Assembly: GCF_014284335.1 (NCBI RefSeq)
Contig: NZ_JACOGF010000004.1
Coordinates: forward strand, 1 to 64,000
Length of the DNA stretch: 64,000 nucleotides
Direction: 5' to 3'
Source of the DNA: Undibacterium hunanense
GTDB taxonomy: Bacteria > Pseudomonadota > Gammaproteobacteria > Burkholderiales > Burkholderiaceae_D
A program made the translations under genes and the position numbers. The notes under the pieces were generated by a model. That model saw only the letters and a list, made by a program, of their open reading frames with translations. It did not search any database and had not been told where the DNA came from. Below, one piece after another: positions 19,573-28,138 of the stretch. Position 1 is the first letter of the stretch; each line of letters starts with the position of its first letter.

Positions 19573-20520
19573 CTATTCAATGATGTCGAGCTGTGCCATT
19601 GAATGCAATAGCTTGCCCGCAGTATCTGCACTTGCTGCCTGCATGGGCGCACGCAGGCAGGCTTGCATGATGCCTGATGTCGCCAGCGCTGCTTTCAGCG
19701 GAGCGGGATTGGGCTCTTCAAACAGCGCCTGCATGACTGGTAGCAAACGGTAGAAAATTTCCCGTGCCTGCTCAAGCTCACCTGCATTGACATATGCCTG
19801 CAAGCGCAGGAACAGATCTGGACGCAAATGTGCAGATGCCAGTATGCCGCCCACACCTCCCAGGCACAGTGTAGAAAGCAACTGATGGTCTTCCCCTGTA
19901 AGCACCTGGATATCTCCATCCATGATGAGTTGCATGGTCGCTTGCAGATTGCCACCACAATCCTTGATGGCGACGATGTTGGGATGCCGGGCCAGCTGTT
20001 GCAAGGTAGTCAGTTCCATGTTCACACCGGTGCGGTAAGGGATGTTATAAAGCAGCACTGGCACGGTCGAAGCATTGGCGATTTCGTTGAAGTACTGCAT
20101 GATACCAGCCTGCGATGGCCTTATATAGTACGGTGGTGTGACCAGTATGCCAGCTGGCTGTCGTTGCCCCACTGATGCCAGCCTGTGCAAGACTTGCTGC
20201 ATGTGGTTACCGCTCAAACCCATGATGACTTGATGTGCCGGAACCACCGCCAGCACTGCATCCAGTACCTGCAATTGTTCTTCTTCACTGAGGGCAGCTG
20301 CCTCGCCGGTAGAGCCGCAGATCACCAGGCCAGCTACACCTTCAGAGATCAGCTTGCTGGCCAGTGCCTGCAACGCAGGGAAATCCACTTCTGCGTTTGC
20401 ATCATCGCAAAATGGCGTGACCAGGGCGACCCAGATGCCGGAAAAATCCTTGCGCCTGACCTGCTGAGTGTGCATTGCTTGAATCTGGGTATTGCTAAGG
20501 GTACTGATGTTGCTGGACAT
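19573..20520 (-). CDS. DapA-family aldolase (dihydrodipicolinate synthase-like)
   Basis: 315 residues, TIM-barrel lyase of the DHDPS/NAL family. The Schiff-base Lys is K186 in VAIKDCGG, the catalytic Tyr is Y158 in LLYNIPYRTG with R163 (the aspartate-semialdehyde ligand in true DapA), and the second Tyr is in TPPYYIRPSQ. The usual DapA GTTGE motif is GSTGE here (residues 69-73), as in N-acetylneuraminate lyase, and there is a roughly 25-residue N-terminal extension. So a lysine-pathway DapA is likely but another keto-acid aldolase is possible. Good ribosome site (AGGAGAAC) before ATG 20520. It is a lone gene. Confidence 0.8.
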   Translation of the reverse strand: MSSNISTLSNTQIQAMHTQQVRRKDFSGIWVALVTPFCDDANAEVDFPALQALASKLISEGVAGLVICGSTGEAAALSEEEQLQVLDAVLAVVPAHQVIMGLSGNHMQQVLHRLASVGQRQPAGILVTPPYYIRPSQAGIMQYFNEIANASTVPVLLYNIPYRTGVNMELTTLQQLARHPNIVAIKDCGGNLQATMQLIMDGDIQVLTGEDHQLLSTLCLGGVGGILASAHLRPDLFLRLQAYVNAGELEQAREIFYRLLPVMQALFEEPNPAPLKAALATSGIMQACLRAPMQAASADTAGKLLHSMAQLDIIE

Positions 20521-20881
20521 GCCTGTTCTCCTGTGGACCGGTTAAAAGACCCGCAGGGAGTTGACACATAGCACAAGGGAAGAAAACCGTTTTGCCATCC
20601 TGTCAGCTCACCTGACGGGACAGCGCGCCCCGGTCAGATGAGCGTCTGTTTCTTGGCTTTGGCAAAGACCATACACAAAGCAGTGCTGCCTTGAGTGTGT
20701 AATTGATCTTTGACTTGGGTTTGCATAATGAAAATGAGAATGAAAGCGAGATGGCGATTGAAATGATTATCAGCGGGTGGGCCAAACCTGTCAAGCCGGT
20801 TTCACTTTCATCGTGCAATAATTTTCAGCAGGTCCGGGAGCGGCATAAAGCGCAGGCGGCATAGTCCCGTATAATCTGCCT
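20521..20881. promoter_or_regulatory. divergent region dapA-like / uvrD with Fur-like A/T repeats
   Basis: 361 bases without a credible gene. At 20728-20745 there is a tandem AATGAAAATGAGAATGAA and at 20762-20773 AAATGATTATCA. Both resemble half-sites of a Fur box (GATAAT hexamers), but neither makes a full 19-base palindrome. The uvrD -10 box lies at the right end. Confidence 0.3.
20870..20875 (+). promoter_or_regulatory. -10 box immediately before uvrD
   Basis: A perfect TATAAT ends 6 bases before the uvrD ATG (20882), so transcription would start at or next to the A of the start codon. There is no Shine-Dalgarno site in the interval. The -35 is not recognisable. Confidence 0.5.
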
Positions 20882-23173
20882 ATGCAAAATTTACTCCATA
20901 ACTTAAATCCCGAACAACTGGCTGCCGTGACCCTGCCGGCGCAGTCTGCCCTGATTTTGGCTGGCGCTGGTTCAGGCAAGACGCGTGTACTGACGACGCG
21001 TATAGCCTGGCTGATACAGACTGGTCAGGTTTCGCCCGGTGGTATTTTGGCGGTGACCTTTACCAACAAGGCCGCCAAGGAGATGTTGACGCGCCTGTCG
21101 GCCATGTTGCCGATTAATACACGTGGCATGTGGATAGGTACTTTCCACGGTCTGTGCAATCGTCTCTTGCGTGCACATCACCGCGATGCCGGTTTGCCGT
21201 CGACTTTCCAGATTCTGGATTCTGGCGATCAGCTATCCTTCATCAAGCGTTTGCTGAAGGCGAACAATATCGATGATGAAAAATTCCCGCCCAAGACTCT
21301 GATGTATTTCATTAACGGTGCAAAGGATCAGGGTTTGCGTGCCGCCCAGGTCGATGCCTATGATGATTTCAATCGCAAACTGGTTGGCCTGTACGATTTG
21401 TATGATGCCCAGTGCCAGCGTGATGGTGTGGTCGATTTTGCTGAATTGCTGTTGCGCACTTATGAATTATTGAGCCGCAACCAGCCGCTGCGTGAACATT
21501 ACCAGGACAGATTCCGTCACATCCTCGTTGATGAGTTTCAGGATACCAATGATCTGCAATACAAGTGGCTGAAGCTGATGGCTGGCGAGGGTAGCAAAAA
21601 AGGTGGTGCCGTGTTTGCCGTCGGTGATGATGACCAGAGTATCTATGCCTTCCGTGGTGCCAATGTCGGCAATATGTCGGCTTTTGAGCGTGAATTCCAG
21701 GTGCAGAATCTGATCAAGCTGGAACAGAATTACCGCTCGCATGGGCACATCCTGGATAGCGCTAACGTACTCATCGAACACAATAGCAAACGCCTGGGCA
21801 AAAATTTGCGTACCGATGCCGGTCACGGTGAGCCTGTGCGCATCATGGAATCCAGCAGCGATATACAGGAAGCCAACTGGATCATAGAAGAAGCCAAAAA
21901 CCTGATACGTGAAGGTTCATTACGTAGCGAAATTGCGATTCTGTATCGTTCGAATGCACAGTCACGTGTCATAGAACATGCATTGTTCACGGCGAATATC
22001 CCTTACCGTGTATATGGCGGCCAGCGCTTTTTTGAACGTGCCGAGATCAAGCATGCCATCGCCTATCTGCAATTGATGGATAACCCGCATAATGATTCTG
22101 CCTTTTTACGTGTGGTGAATTTCCCTACCCGTGGCATAGGTGCACGTTCGCTGGAACAATTGCAGGATGTCGCCAGGCAGCAGAATATTTCCATGTATGC
22201 AGCGGTACCGTATGTGGCCGGCAAGGCCGGTTCTTCGCTGGCGTCCTTCGTTAAATTGATAGAAGGTGCGCGTTTTGAAACCCAGAACCTGCCTTTGCCC
22301 GAGATGGTCAAAATCGTGCTGGAAGTCAGCAGCTTGCTGACGCACTACCAGACTGAAAAAGAAGGCGCAGACCGCATAGAAAATCTGGAGCAGTTGGTGA
22401 GTGCGGCAACCCTGTTTGTATCGGAAGAAGGATTCAATAAAGAAGCCCCCGCCTTTGCCGGCCCTGCCAGCAGTAATGCCGTTTTGCTTGATAGCGGAAA
22501 TGGTGATCAGATCATTGATGCCGACGCTGCGCTGCCAACGGTGATGTCACCCCTGTCGGCTTTCCTGTCCCATGCTTCTCTCGAAGCAGGTGATAATCAG
22601 GCGCAGGCTGGCCAGGATGCCATGCAATTGATGACCGTGCATTCAGCCAAAGGTCTGGAATTTGATGCGGTCTTCATCACCGGTCTGGAAGAAGGATTGT
22701 TCCCGCACGAAAACAGCGCACAGGAAGAAAGTGGCGTGGAAGAAGAGCGTCGTCTTATGTACGTGGCCATTACCCGCGCCCGCAAACGCCTGTACCTGAG
22801 CTTCTCTCAAACTCGCATGTTGCATGGTCAGACGCGTTACAACATGCGTTCACGCTTTCTGGATGAATTGCCGGAAGAATCATTGAAATGGCTGACACCG
22901 CGTGTGCAGCCTACCTGGTTCGGCAATAAAAAATCAGCCTGGGATGAAGCGCCTGATGATGCCGCGAACCGTATCGCTCAGAGTTTCAAACAGAGTGGCG
23001 ACAACATGAACTGGCGCATAGGTCAGAATGTGGCGCACGCAAAATTTGGTGAAGGCGTGATTGTGAACATCAATGGCGGTGGTGGCAGCGGCAGCCTGCG
23101 GGCACAAATCAACTTTGGCAAGTTCGGCATGAAGGAACTGGATCTGAGTATTGCCAAGCTGGAGAAAGTATAG
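20882..23173 (+). CDS. uvrD: UvrD-type superfamily 1 DNA helicase
   Basis: 763 residues. A 3'-5' helicase for nucleotide excision and mismatch repair. Motifs in order: Q-motif LNPEQLAAV, Walker A AGAGSGKTRVL, Ia TFTNKAAKEM, GTFHGLCNRLLR, II DEFQDTN, III VGDDDQSIYAFRGA, IV EQNYRS, V TVHSAKGLEFDAVFITGLEEG (about residue 580), VI YVAITRARKRL. The C-terminus (NWRIGQNVAHAKFGEGVIV) is the Tudor-like RNA-polymerase-binding region of UvrD/PcrA. The N-terminus matches family length exactly from ATG 20882 although no ribosome site is present. Confidence 0.95.
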   Translation: MQNLLHNLNPEQLAAVTLPAQSALILAGAGSGKTRVLTTRIAWLIQTGQVSPGGILAVTFTNKAAKEMLTRLSAMLPINTRGMWIGTFHGLCNRLLRAHHRDAGLPSTFQILDSGDQLSFIKRLLKANNIDDEKFPPKTLMYFINGAKDQGLRAAQVDAYDDFNRKLVGLYDLYDAQCQRDGVVDFAELLLRTYELLSRNQPLREHYQDRFRHILVDEFQDTNDLQYKWLKLMAGEGSKKGGAVFAVGDDDQSIYAFRGANVGNMSAFEREFQVQNLIKLEQNYRSHGHILDSANVLIEHNSKRLGKNLRTDAGHGEPVRIMESSSDIQEANWIIEEAKNLIREGSLRSEIAILYRSNAQSRVIEHALFTANIPYRVYGGQRFFERAEIKHAIAYLQLMDNPHNDSAFLRVVNFPTRGIGARSLEQLQDVARQQNISMYAAVPYVAGKAGSSLASFVKLIEGARFETQNLPLPEMVKIVLEVSSLLTHYQTEKEGADRIENLEQLVSAATLFVSEEGFNKEAPAFAGPASSNAVLLDSGNGDQIIDADAALPTVMSPLSAFLSHASLEAGDNQAQAGQDAMQLMTVHSAKGLEFDAVFITGLEEGLFPHENSAQEESGVEEERRLMYVAITRARKRLYLSFSQTRMLHGQTRYNMRSRFLDELPEESLKWLTPRVQPTWFGNKKSAWDEAPDDAANRIAQSFKQSGDNMNWRIGQNVAHAKFGEGVIVNINGGGGSGSLRAQINFGKFGMKELDLSIAKLEKV

Positions 23174-23273
23174 CCGTGGCAAATAGTGGTGATAAGTGCG
23201 GAACACTTGTCTAATGACACCTGCAGATCAAGATCGGTAAGCTGCCTTGAGCTGCAGGTTCAGACAAAGTGCC

Positions 23274-23906
23274 TTAAATATAATAAGCACTGGCCGTCAT
23301 TATTTTGGCCATGAATTTCATCCCCGCCCTGACAGGGACTGGCAACTCACTGGCACCCAGCGACTGTGCTGCCGCGCCATGCGCAATTTCATCCACACGC
23401 ATCTGTTCCACGATGGCACGCGATCTGACATCTTGCACAGGTAATTTATCCAGATGACTGGCGAGATGCGCTTCTACCTGGCGCTCGGTTTCAACGACAA
23501 AGCCCAGGCTGAGCTTGTCACCACTTTTTGCCGCCAGGGCACCGACTGCATAAGCTCCGGCGTACCACAAGGGGTTTAGCAGGCTGGTATGCGAATTCAA
23601 TTCCTTCAGGCGGCCTGCTGTCCAGGCCAGGTGGTCTTCTTCTTCTATGCCGGAATGTTGAAATTGTTGACGGATATCTTCCGTTTTCGTGAATGCGCCC
23701 TGGGCGTCATACAGGGCCTGGGCACAAATCTCACCTACATGATTGACGCGCATCAGACCAGCGCTATGGGCTTTTTCTTCATCTGACATGTTTGCTTCGG
23801 CAATTCCCTGGGCTGGATTGTCACGCCTGGAACGGGCCTGCCCATTCACCACGCGTAACGCCCGGTCAAGTCCGAGAATGAGATGGTCGATTGCTAAAAT
23901 GCTCAT
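23274..23906 (-). CDS. coq7: demethoxyubiquinone hydroxylase Coq7
   Basis: A di-iron hydroxylase that makes demethylubiquinol in ubiquinone synthesis, attached to the inner membrane. 210 residues. Iron ligands: Glu in MRVNHVGEICAQ, ExxH in IEEEDHLAW, Glu in VVETERQVEAHL and ExxH in RVDEIAHGAAAQ. The start at 23906 (MSILAIDHLILG) matches family N-termini; an upstream in-frame ATG adds 23 residues of unlikely sequence. It is a lone gene, convergent with uvrD. Confidence 0.94.
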   Translation of the reverse strand: MSILAIDHLILGLDRALRVVNGQARSRRDNPAQGIAEANMSDEEKAHSAGLMRVNHVGEICAQALYDAQGAFTKTEDIRQQFQHSGIEEEDHLAWTAGRLKELNSHTSLLNPLWYAGAYAVGALAAKSGDKLSLGFVVETERQVEAHLASHLDKLPVQDVRSRAIVEQMRVDEIAHGAAAQSLGASELPVPVRAGMKFMAKIMTASAYYI

Positions 23907-24245
23907 AAATAAGTCTGGAGAAGTAAGCGTCAATATCACAATTATAGGACAGAACATGGCTTGCTTCAGCGGCATTGCCTGACTGCATGATTTGCATCAA
24001 GGCTTTCAGAAAAATTATGATTCTCATAATAGGAAAGAAGATCCTTGTTGCGGTAACACCACATAAAATTTGCTTAAATACGATCGTTCGCAAATTCTCT
24101 TTGCCCTAAATGTTTTAATTTGTTTCAATGGAATCTAACTTCTTAATCAGCAGGTTTGGAAGTCTTGGCAAGGCTAAATTAGAAAAGCATGACCATGCGA
24201 AAAACGGATGGTCAGTAAAAACATATAATTTTGGAGACTGTTTAA
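23907..24245. promoter_or_regulatory. coq7 / porin 1 divergent region with an ATTATGA palindrome
   Basis: 339 bases between divergent genes. At 24014-24030 lies a perfect 7-3-7 inverted repeat, ATTATGA-TTC-TCATAAT. It resembles a Fur-type or other dimeric repressor site and sits 216 bases before the porin start. The porin ribosome site is GGAG at 24234. A defined promoter could not be picked out of the AT-rich remainder. Confidence 0.4.
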
Positions 24246-25382
24246 ATGAAAAAAACGATACTGGCTTTCGCAGTTCTGAGTGCATTTGCAGCGACAGCGT
24301 CTGCACAATCCTCCGTAACTATCTACGGGATTATCGATGCCGCAGTGGTAGCGACTACTAATCAGACCGCTACTGGTGGCTCCAAATTTTCCATGGATGC
24401 AGGCCAATTGCTGACTTCCCGCTGGGGTATCAAAGGTTCTGAAGATCTGGGTGGCGGTTTGAAAGCCAACTTCAATCTGGAAGGTACATTGGCCAATGAC
24501 ACTGGTACAGCCGGTGCAGGTTTTGGCGGTAATGTTTTTAACCAGACTGGTAACAATACATCCCTGTTTGATCGCCTGTCATGGGTAGGTCTGTCTGGTG
24601 ATTTCGGTTCCGTTACTTTGGGCCGTAACAATATTCTGGGTGTGGATTCTGTTGGTCTGGCTGATCCTATCAGCCTGGCACACGCAGGTTCCAATCCTAA
24701 CGTGATGTTCAGTGCACTGAACTCTGGCGCGTTCTTCGGTGGTTTCGGTACTAACCAGGGCGGTTCAGCACTGCGTCAAAATAACTCCATCAAATATGTT
24801 TCTCCACTGATGTCTGGCTTCGGCGGCGCGCTGATGTACGGTTTCGGTGAAAAAGCTGGCGATAGTACAGCCAGCAACTACGCTGGTTTGTCCGGTTTCT
24901 TCACTGACGGTACAAACGGTGCTGCCTTGTCTTATGCAAAAATGAAAGACAATGCGAATGCAGCTTTCATGACAGGCTTTGCTGGTGGTGCCAAGTTCAA
25001 AGTTGCTCCATCTGTAATGCTGCGCGGTACTTATGCGCAAACCAAGGTTGACGGTAATATCAAGATTGATGCCCTGCCAAGCGCAAACGGCCGCAAGATT
25101 GCTGTAATCGGTCTGGGTGCAGACTTCAGCCTGTCTGATCAGACAACACTGACAGCTGCTTATTACAACACCAAGCGTTCTGGCGACATCGATGGTAAAG
25201 CTGATCAGTACATCGGTTTGGCCAAATATGCATTCAGCAAACGCACAACAGCCTATGCATCCCTGACATATGCAAAAGCCGGTTCTGTGAATGCACAAGA
25301 CGTATCTCTGGCTTTGGGCATCATCGGTGCTGGTAACAGTTCCGCGATGCGTACGGCAGTAGGTGTATTGCACGCATTCTGA
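24246..25382 (+). CDS. outer membrane general porin 1
   Basis: 378 residues. The signal peptide KKTILAFAVLSAFAATASA is followed by QSSVTIYGIIDAAV, the standard start of Burkholderiales trimeric porins (Gram-negative porin type 4, OmpC-like). Family segments: RWGIKGSEDLGGGLKANFNL, LFDRLSWVGLSGDFGSVTLG, QNNSIKYVSPLMSGFGGALM, and a C-terminus ending in Phe (GVLHAF), needed for BAM recognition. It forms a 16-strand beta barrel for passive diffusion of small hydrophilic solutes. Followed by a strong terminator and, 380 bases on, by a paralogue. Confidence 0.95.
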   Translation: MKKTILAFAVLSAFAATASAQSSVTIYGIIDAAVVATTNQTATGGSKFSMDAGQLLTSRWGIKGSEDLGGGLKANFNLEGTLANDTGTAGAGFGGNVFNQTGNNTSLFDRLSWVGLSGDFGSVTLGRNNILGVDSVGLADPISLAHAGSNPNVMFSALNSGAFFGGFGTNQGGSALRQNNSIKYVSPLMSGFGGALMYGFGEKAGDSTASNYAGLSGFFTDGTNGAALSYAKMKDNANAAFMTGFAGGAKFKVAPSVMLRGTYAQTKVDGNIKIDALPSANGRKIAVIGLGADFSLSDQTTLTAAYYNTKRSGDIDGKADQYIGLAKYAFSKRTTAYASLTYAKAGSVNAQDVSLALGIIGAGNSSAMRTAVGVLHAF

Positions 25383-25403
25383 TCATAAGCTGATCGTCGT
25401 ATA

Positions 25404-25443
25404 TGCAAAGGTCGCCCTGGGGCGACCTTTGCAGTTTGTTTTT
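25404..25443 (+). terminator. terminator of porin 1
   Basis: A perfect 13-base stem TGCAAAGGTCGCC with a CTGG loop (25404-25433) is followed by a T-rich stretch. It lies 21 bases after the stop codon. Confidence 0.9.
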
Positions 25444-25518
25444 CTTCAGTTAAAGATGGGTTTTAAGACGATTTTCAGTGATTTTGCACATCAGCAATGT
25501 TGCATCAATAGCACCAAA

Positions 25519-25561
25519 AATGTGTCAATATAAGCAATTTTTGTTGCTTATTTGAGACATT
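25519..25561. promoter_or_regulatory. long dyad in the porin 2 leader region
   Basis: AATGTGTCAATATAAGCAA (25519-25537) pairs with TTGCTTATTTGAGACATT (25544-25561) with one mismatch and one bulge; the inner TAAGCAA/TTGCTTA part is perfect. It lies about 200 bases upstream of porin 2 and beyond the porin 1 terminator. It could be an operator for a dimeric regulator or part of a transcribed hairpin. Confidence 0.45.
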
Positions 25562-25761
25562 TTCTGTCCATATCTTCCTCCGAAGCTGAATTAGCTTGGC
25601 TGTCCAAGGCCAATTTTGGTCAAATACGTTAACTTCTTTTTAGCAGTCTTGTAGATTCATAAGAATTAGCGCGTTTTGTGCGATCAAGTTTTGGCTCAGT
25701 TTTGCGCGAAAATGTGCTTAATGTAGTTCATATTAATGTGAAATCCTTTGGAGAAATATCA

Positions 25762-26823
25762 ATGAAAAAATCACTCATCGCTCTGTCAGTTTTGGCTGCT
25801 GTTGCTGGTACAGCGCAAGCACAATCTTCCGTAACTATCTACGGTGTTGTAGATATGGCTTTGCAACATCAAAACACTGGCGATCCTGCTGGCTCCACTC
25901 TGGCTCTGGATAGTGGTATTCAATCCGGTTCCCGTTTGGGCTTCAAAGGTAGTGAAGATCTGGGCGGCGGTCTGAAAGCCAATTTCCAATTGGAAATGGG
26001 TATCAATGCAGATACAGGTAGCTCTGCACAAGGTGGCCGTTCATTCGGTCGTCAAGCATTCGTAGGTTTGTCTGGTGATTTCGGCGCGGTTAACTTCGGT
26101 CGTCAATACACACCAGCATTCGTTGCTATCGACAGTTTCGATCCATTCAGCACTGGTATCACTAGCGGTACAGCAGGTAGCGGTACTTCCGGCCTGGGCG
26201 CTGCAGCTTACTTCGACCACGGTGGCGTTCGTATGAACAACTCCGCTACATATTCCACAGCTAACCTGGGCGGTTTCACAGGTACTGTTGCTTATGGTTT
26301 CGGTGAAGTTGCCGGTAACAACACAGCTGCTCGTTACATGGGCTTCTCTGGTGCTTACTCTGCTGGCCCATTGTTCGCTGAACTGGCTTACAGCAATGCA
26401 CAAAATGCTGCAGGTAACAACGCAACCAAGAGCTACTTGCTGGCTGGTACATACAACTTTGACGTAGTAACAGCACATGCTGGTTTCTCTTCTATCAAAG
26501 ATGACGCATCTGGCGTATTGGCTCTGGATCGTCGCGTATGGTTGCTGGGTGCGACAGTACCTGTCGGCGCTGGTAACATCATCGCTAGCTACATCCGTTC
26601 CACTAACCAAAACAGCCTGATCAAAGCTGCAAACGGTTCACAACTGGCTGTGGGTTATACATACTCCCTGTCCAAGCGTACTAACCTGTACACTTCGATC
26701 TCTCGCGCAACTAACGACGCAAACATCAACCTGGGTAGCGCAGATTCCACTGCAACTTTCCATCCAGTAACCAACGGCGCGAATGTACGCCTGGTTAACG
26801 TTGGTATCCGTCACAAGTTCTAA
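25762..26823 (+). CDS. outer membrane general porin 2
   Basis: 353 residues. The signal peptide KKSLIALSVLAAVAGTAQA is followed by QSSVTIYGVVDMAL. Same family as porin 1, sharing the GSEDLGGGLKANFQLEMG and RQAFVGLSGDFGAVNFGRQY blocks and ending in a C-terminal Phe (GIRHKF). The start at 25762 has a strong TTTGGAG site 10 bases upstream; a longer frame from 25678 lacks a signal peptide at its N-terminus. Its codon use (many GGT, GCA, CTG, AAC) suggests high expression. It has its own 380-base upstream region and terminator, so it is separately regulated from porin 1. Confidence 0.95.
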   Translation: MKKSLIALSVLAAVAGTAQAQSSVTIYGVVDMALQHQNTGDPAGSTLALDSGIQSGSRLGFKGSEDLGGGLKANFQLEMGINADTGSSAQGGRSFGRQAFVGLSGDFGAVNFGRQYTPAFVAIDSFDPFSTGITSGTAGSGTSGLGAAAYFDHGGVRMNNSATYSTANLGGFTGTVAYGFGEVAGNNTAARYMGFSGAYSAGPLFAELAYSNAQNAAGNNATKSYLLAGTYNFDVVTAHAGFSSIKDDASGVLALDRRVWLLGATVPVGAGNIIASYIRSTNQNSLIKAANGSQLAVGYTYSLSKRTNLYTSISRATNDANINLGSADSTATFHPVTNGANVRLVNVGIRHKF

Positions 26824-26860
26824 TCCTTTGCTGACGCAAGTCAGTTTGGATTAAACGTCA

Positions 26861-26892
26861 GAAAAGCACCTTTCGGGGTGCTTTTTTGTTTT
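26861..26892 (+). terminator. terminator of porin 2
   Basis: An AAAAGCACC/GGTGCTTTT hairpin (26862-26885) is followed by six T. The remaining 270 bases up to the next gene (26893-27165) hold nothing I can support; a 61-codon open frame there has no family or ribosome site. Confidence 0.9.
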
Positions 26893-27165
26893 CTGTGAAA
26901 TGTTTGTATGTTGCGTTGATATGTCCCAGTGCGTGCCTGTGCGTAGCTGTAAGCGTGTCGGCAAGCGGCCTATGTCAGGCAGGTATGCTTACACACATTC
27001 GTTTCGACTTCGTATGGTGGATGTGCAGGGCAGGATGTTGCAGGGCTTTGGGCGCTTGATGCGTTTGGCAACAGGCAGTGTGTGATCAATGATCGGGATG
27101 GTCAGCATTTATGCGGCCAGATCGCAGGGCTGGCCGCCAGTTTCTTCAATGGCTGATGTTGCAGG

Positions 27166-27990
27166 TCAGGCGAAGCTGACACTCAGGCCAGGCAAGGGGA
27201 CGCCAGAAAACGCCGTGCCCCAGGTTTGTCCTGCCTGCACCGGATAGGCATCGGTCCAGGTGCCGGTGGTGATAATCTCACCCGCCTGCAAGGCCGGGAA
27301 CTGTGGTTGCTCTTGCAGCAGGCGATGCAGGTACCAGATGGCATGTAGCGGGCTGTCCAGTACATCGCTGCCATAACCTGCGCTCAGTAAAGAACCGTCG
27401 CAGGATAAAGACACGCTGGCATTTGCCAGCACCTCTCCCAGATGCTGACGGCTGGCACTGGACAGTATCCTTGGTTCGCCAATCAACAGGGTGCCGTGCA
27501 GGCCAAGTGCTGCAATGGCATCTGCCGCTTCAAACTTCCAGTCGGGGTAGGGGCTGACGACGATTTCTATGCCGTGTGCCATCCATTCCAGGCAATCTGC
27601 CAATTCTTCTATGGTGGCATCAGCCGCAGGTGTCCGGCCCAGCTTGAAAACAACCTCAGGTTCTATGCGTGGTTGCAAGGCACCAGTCAGGCTTTGATAG
27701 ACATAGGCATCTTCAACAAAGCGCACGGTACTGTCAAACAGGCTGCTCCAGATAGGGGCGCGTATGGCTTCTCTGGTCCCGTATTTGGACCACAGCTTGC
27801 GATTGGTAAAGCCCAGCTTGCGGCCTATGCGTACTTCACCTTCAGCTATGCGGATGTTGTCCGAAGCTTTGGCGATTTCATAGGCATCATGAATACTCAG
27901 TTCAAATTGTGAAGTCAGTGGGGGTAAAGGCTGGAAACGCGCCCTGGCTTCAAGGAAGGCATAGGCATGGTGTTCGGCTTGTAAGGACAT
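27166..27990 (-). CDS. 2-keto-4-pentenoate hydratase / FAA-hydrolase family protein
   Basis: 274 residues from the ATG at 27990; the frame extends to a GTG at 28050 and neither start has a clear ribosome site. Resembles 2-oxopent-4-enoate hydratases (MhpD/XylJ) and 4-oxalocrotonate decarboxylases. Visible blocks: VRIGRKLGFTNRKLW, PRIEPEVVFKLG (metal-binding ExE), AHGIEIVVSPYPDWKF, ADAIAALGLHGTLLIG, GYGSDVLDSPLHAIWYLHR and EIITTGTWTDAYPVQAGQTW. Members hydrate dienoic acids from aromatic meta-cleavage in the cytoplasm. No other aromatic-degradation gene is nearby, so the substrate is uncertain. Confidence 0.82.
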   Translation of the reverse strand: MSLQAEHHAYAFLEARARFQPLPPLTSQFELSIHDAYEIAKASDNIRIAEGEVRIGRKLGFTNRKLWSKYGTREAIRAPIWSSLFDSTVRFVEDAYVYQSLTGALQPRIEPEVVFKLGRTPAADATIEELADCLEWMAHGIEIVVSPYPDWKFEAADAIAALGLHGTLLIGEPRILSSASRQHLGEVLANASVSLSCDGSLLSAGYGSDVLDSPLHAIWYLHRLLQEQPQFPALQAGEIITTGTWTDAYPVQAGQTWGTAFSGVPLPGLSVSFA

Positions 27991-28138
27991 GGCATCAAGT
28001 TTGGTTGGTTTGAGCACAAAAAAGTTCAGGAAGGCGTTGCGGTGCGTCACTTTCTGTTTCTGGAATGGTTCTTACGGTCAGGTCCGGGCAATACAGCTGC
28101 ATAGTTTCAGTCATGATTCCAAAGAGAGGCCTGCGCCT

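Noticed and set aside
20603-20818. 71-codon minus-strand frame upstream of uvrD
   Set aside because: Low-complexity Ser/Phe/Lys run, no ribosome site; better explained as intergenic regulatory DNA.
26900-27085. 61-codon frame after porin 2
   Set aside because: No ribosome site, no family, odd amino acid mix; probably chance.
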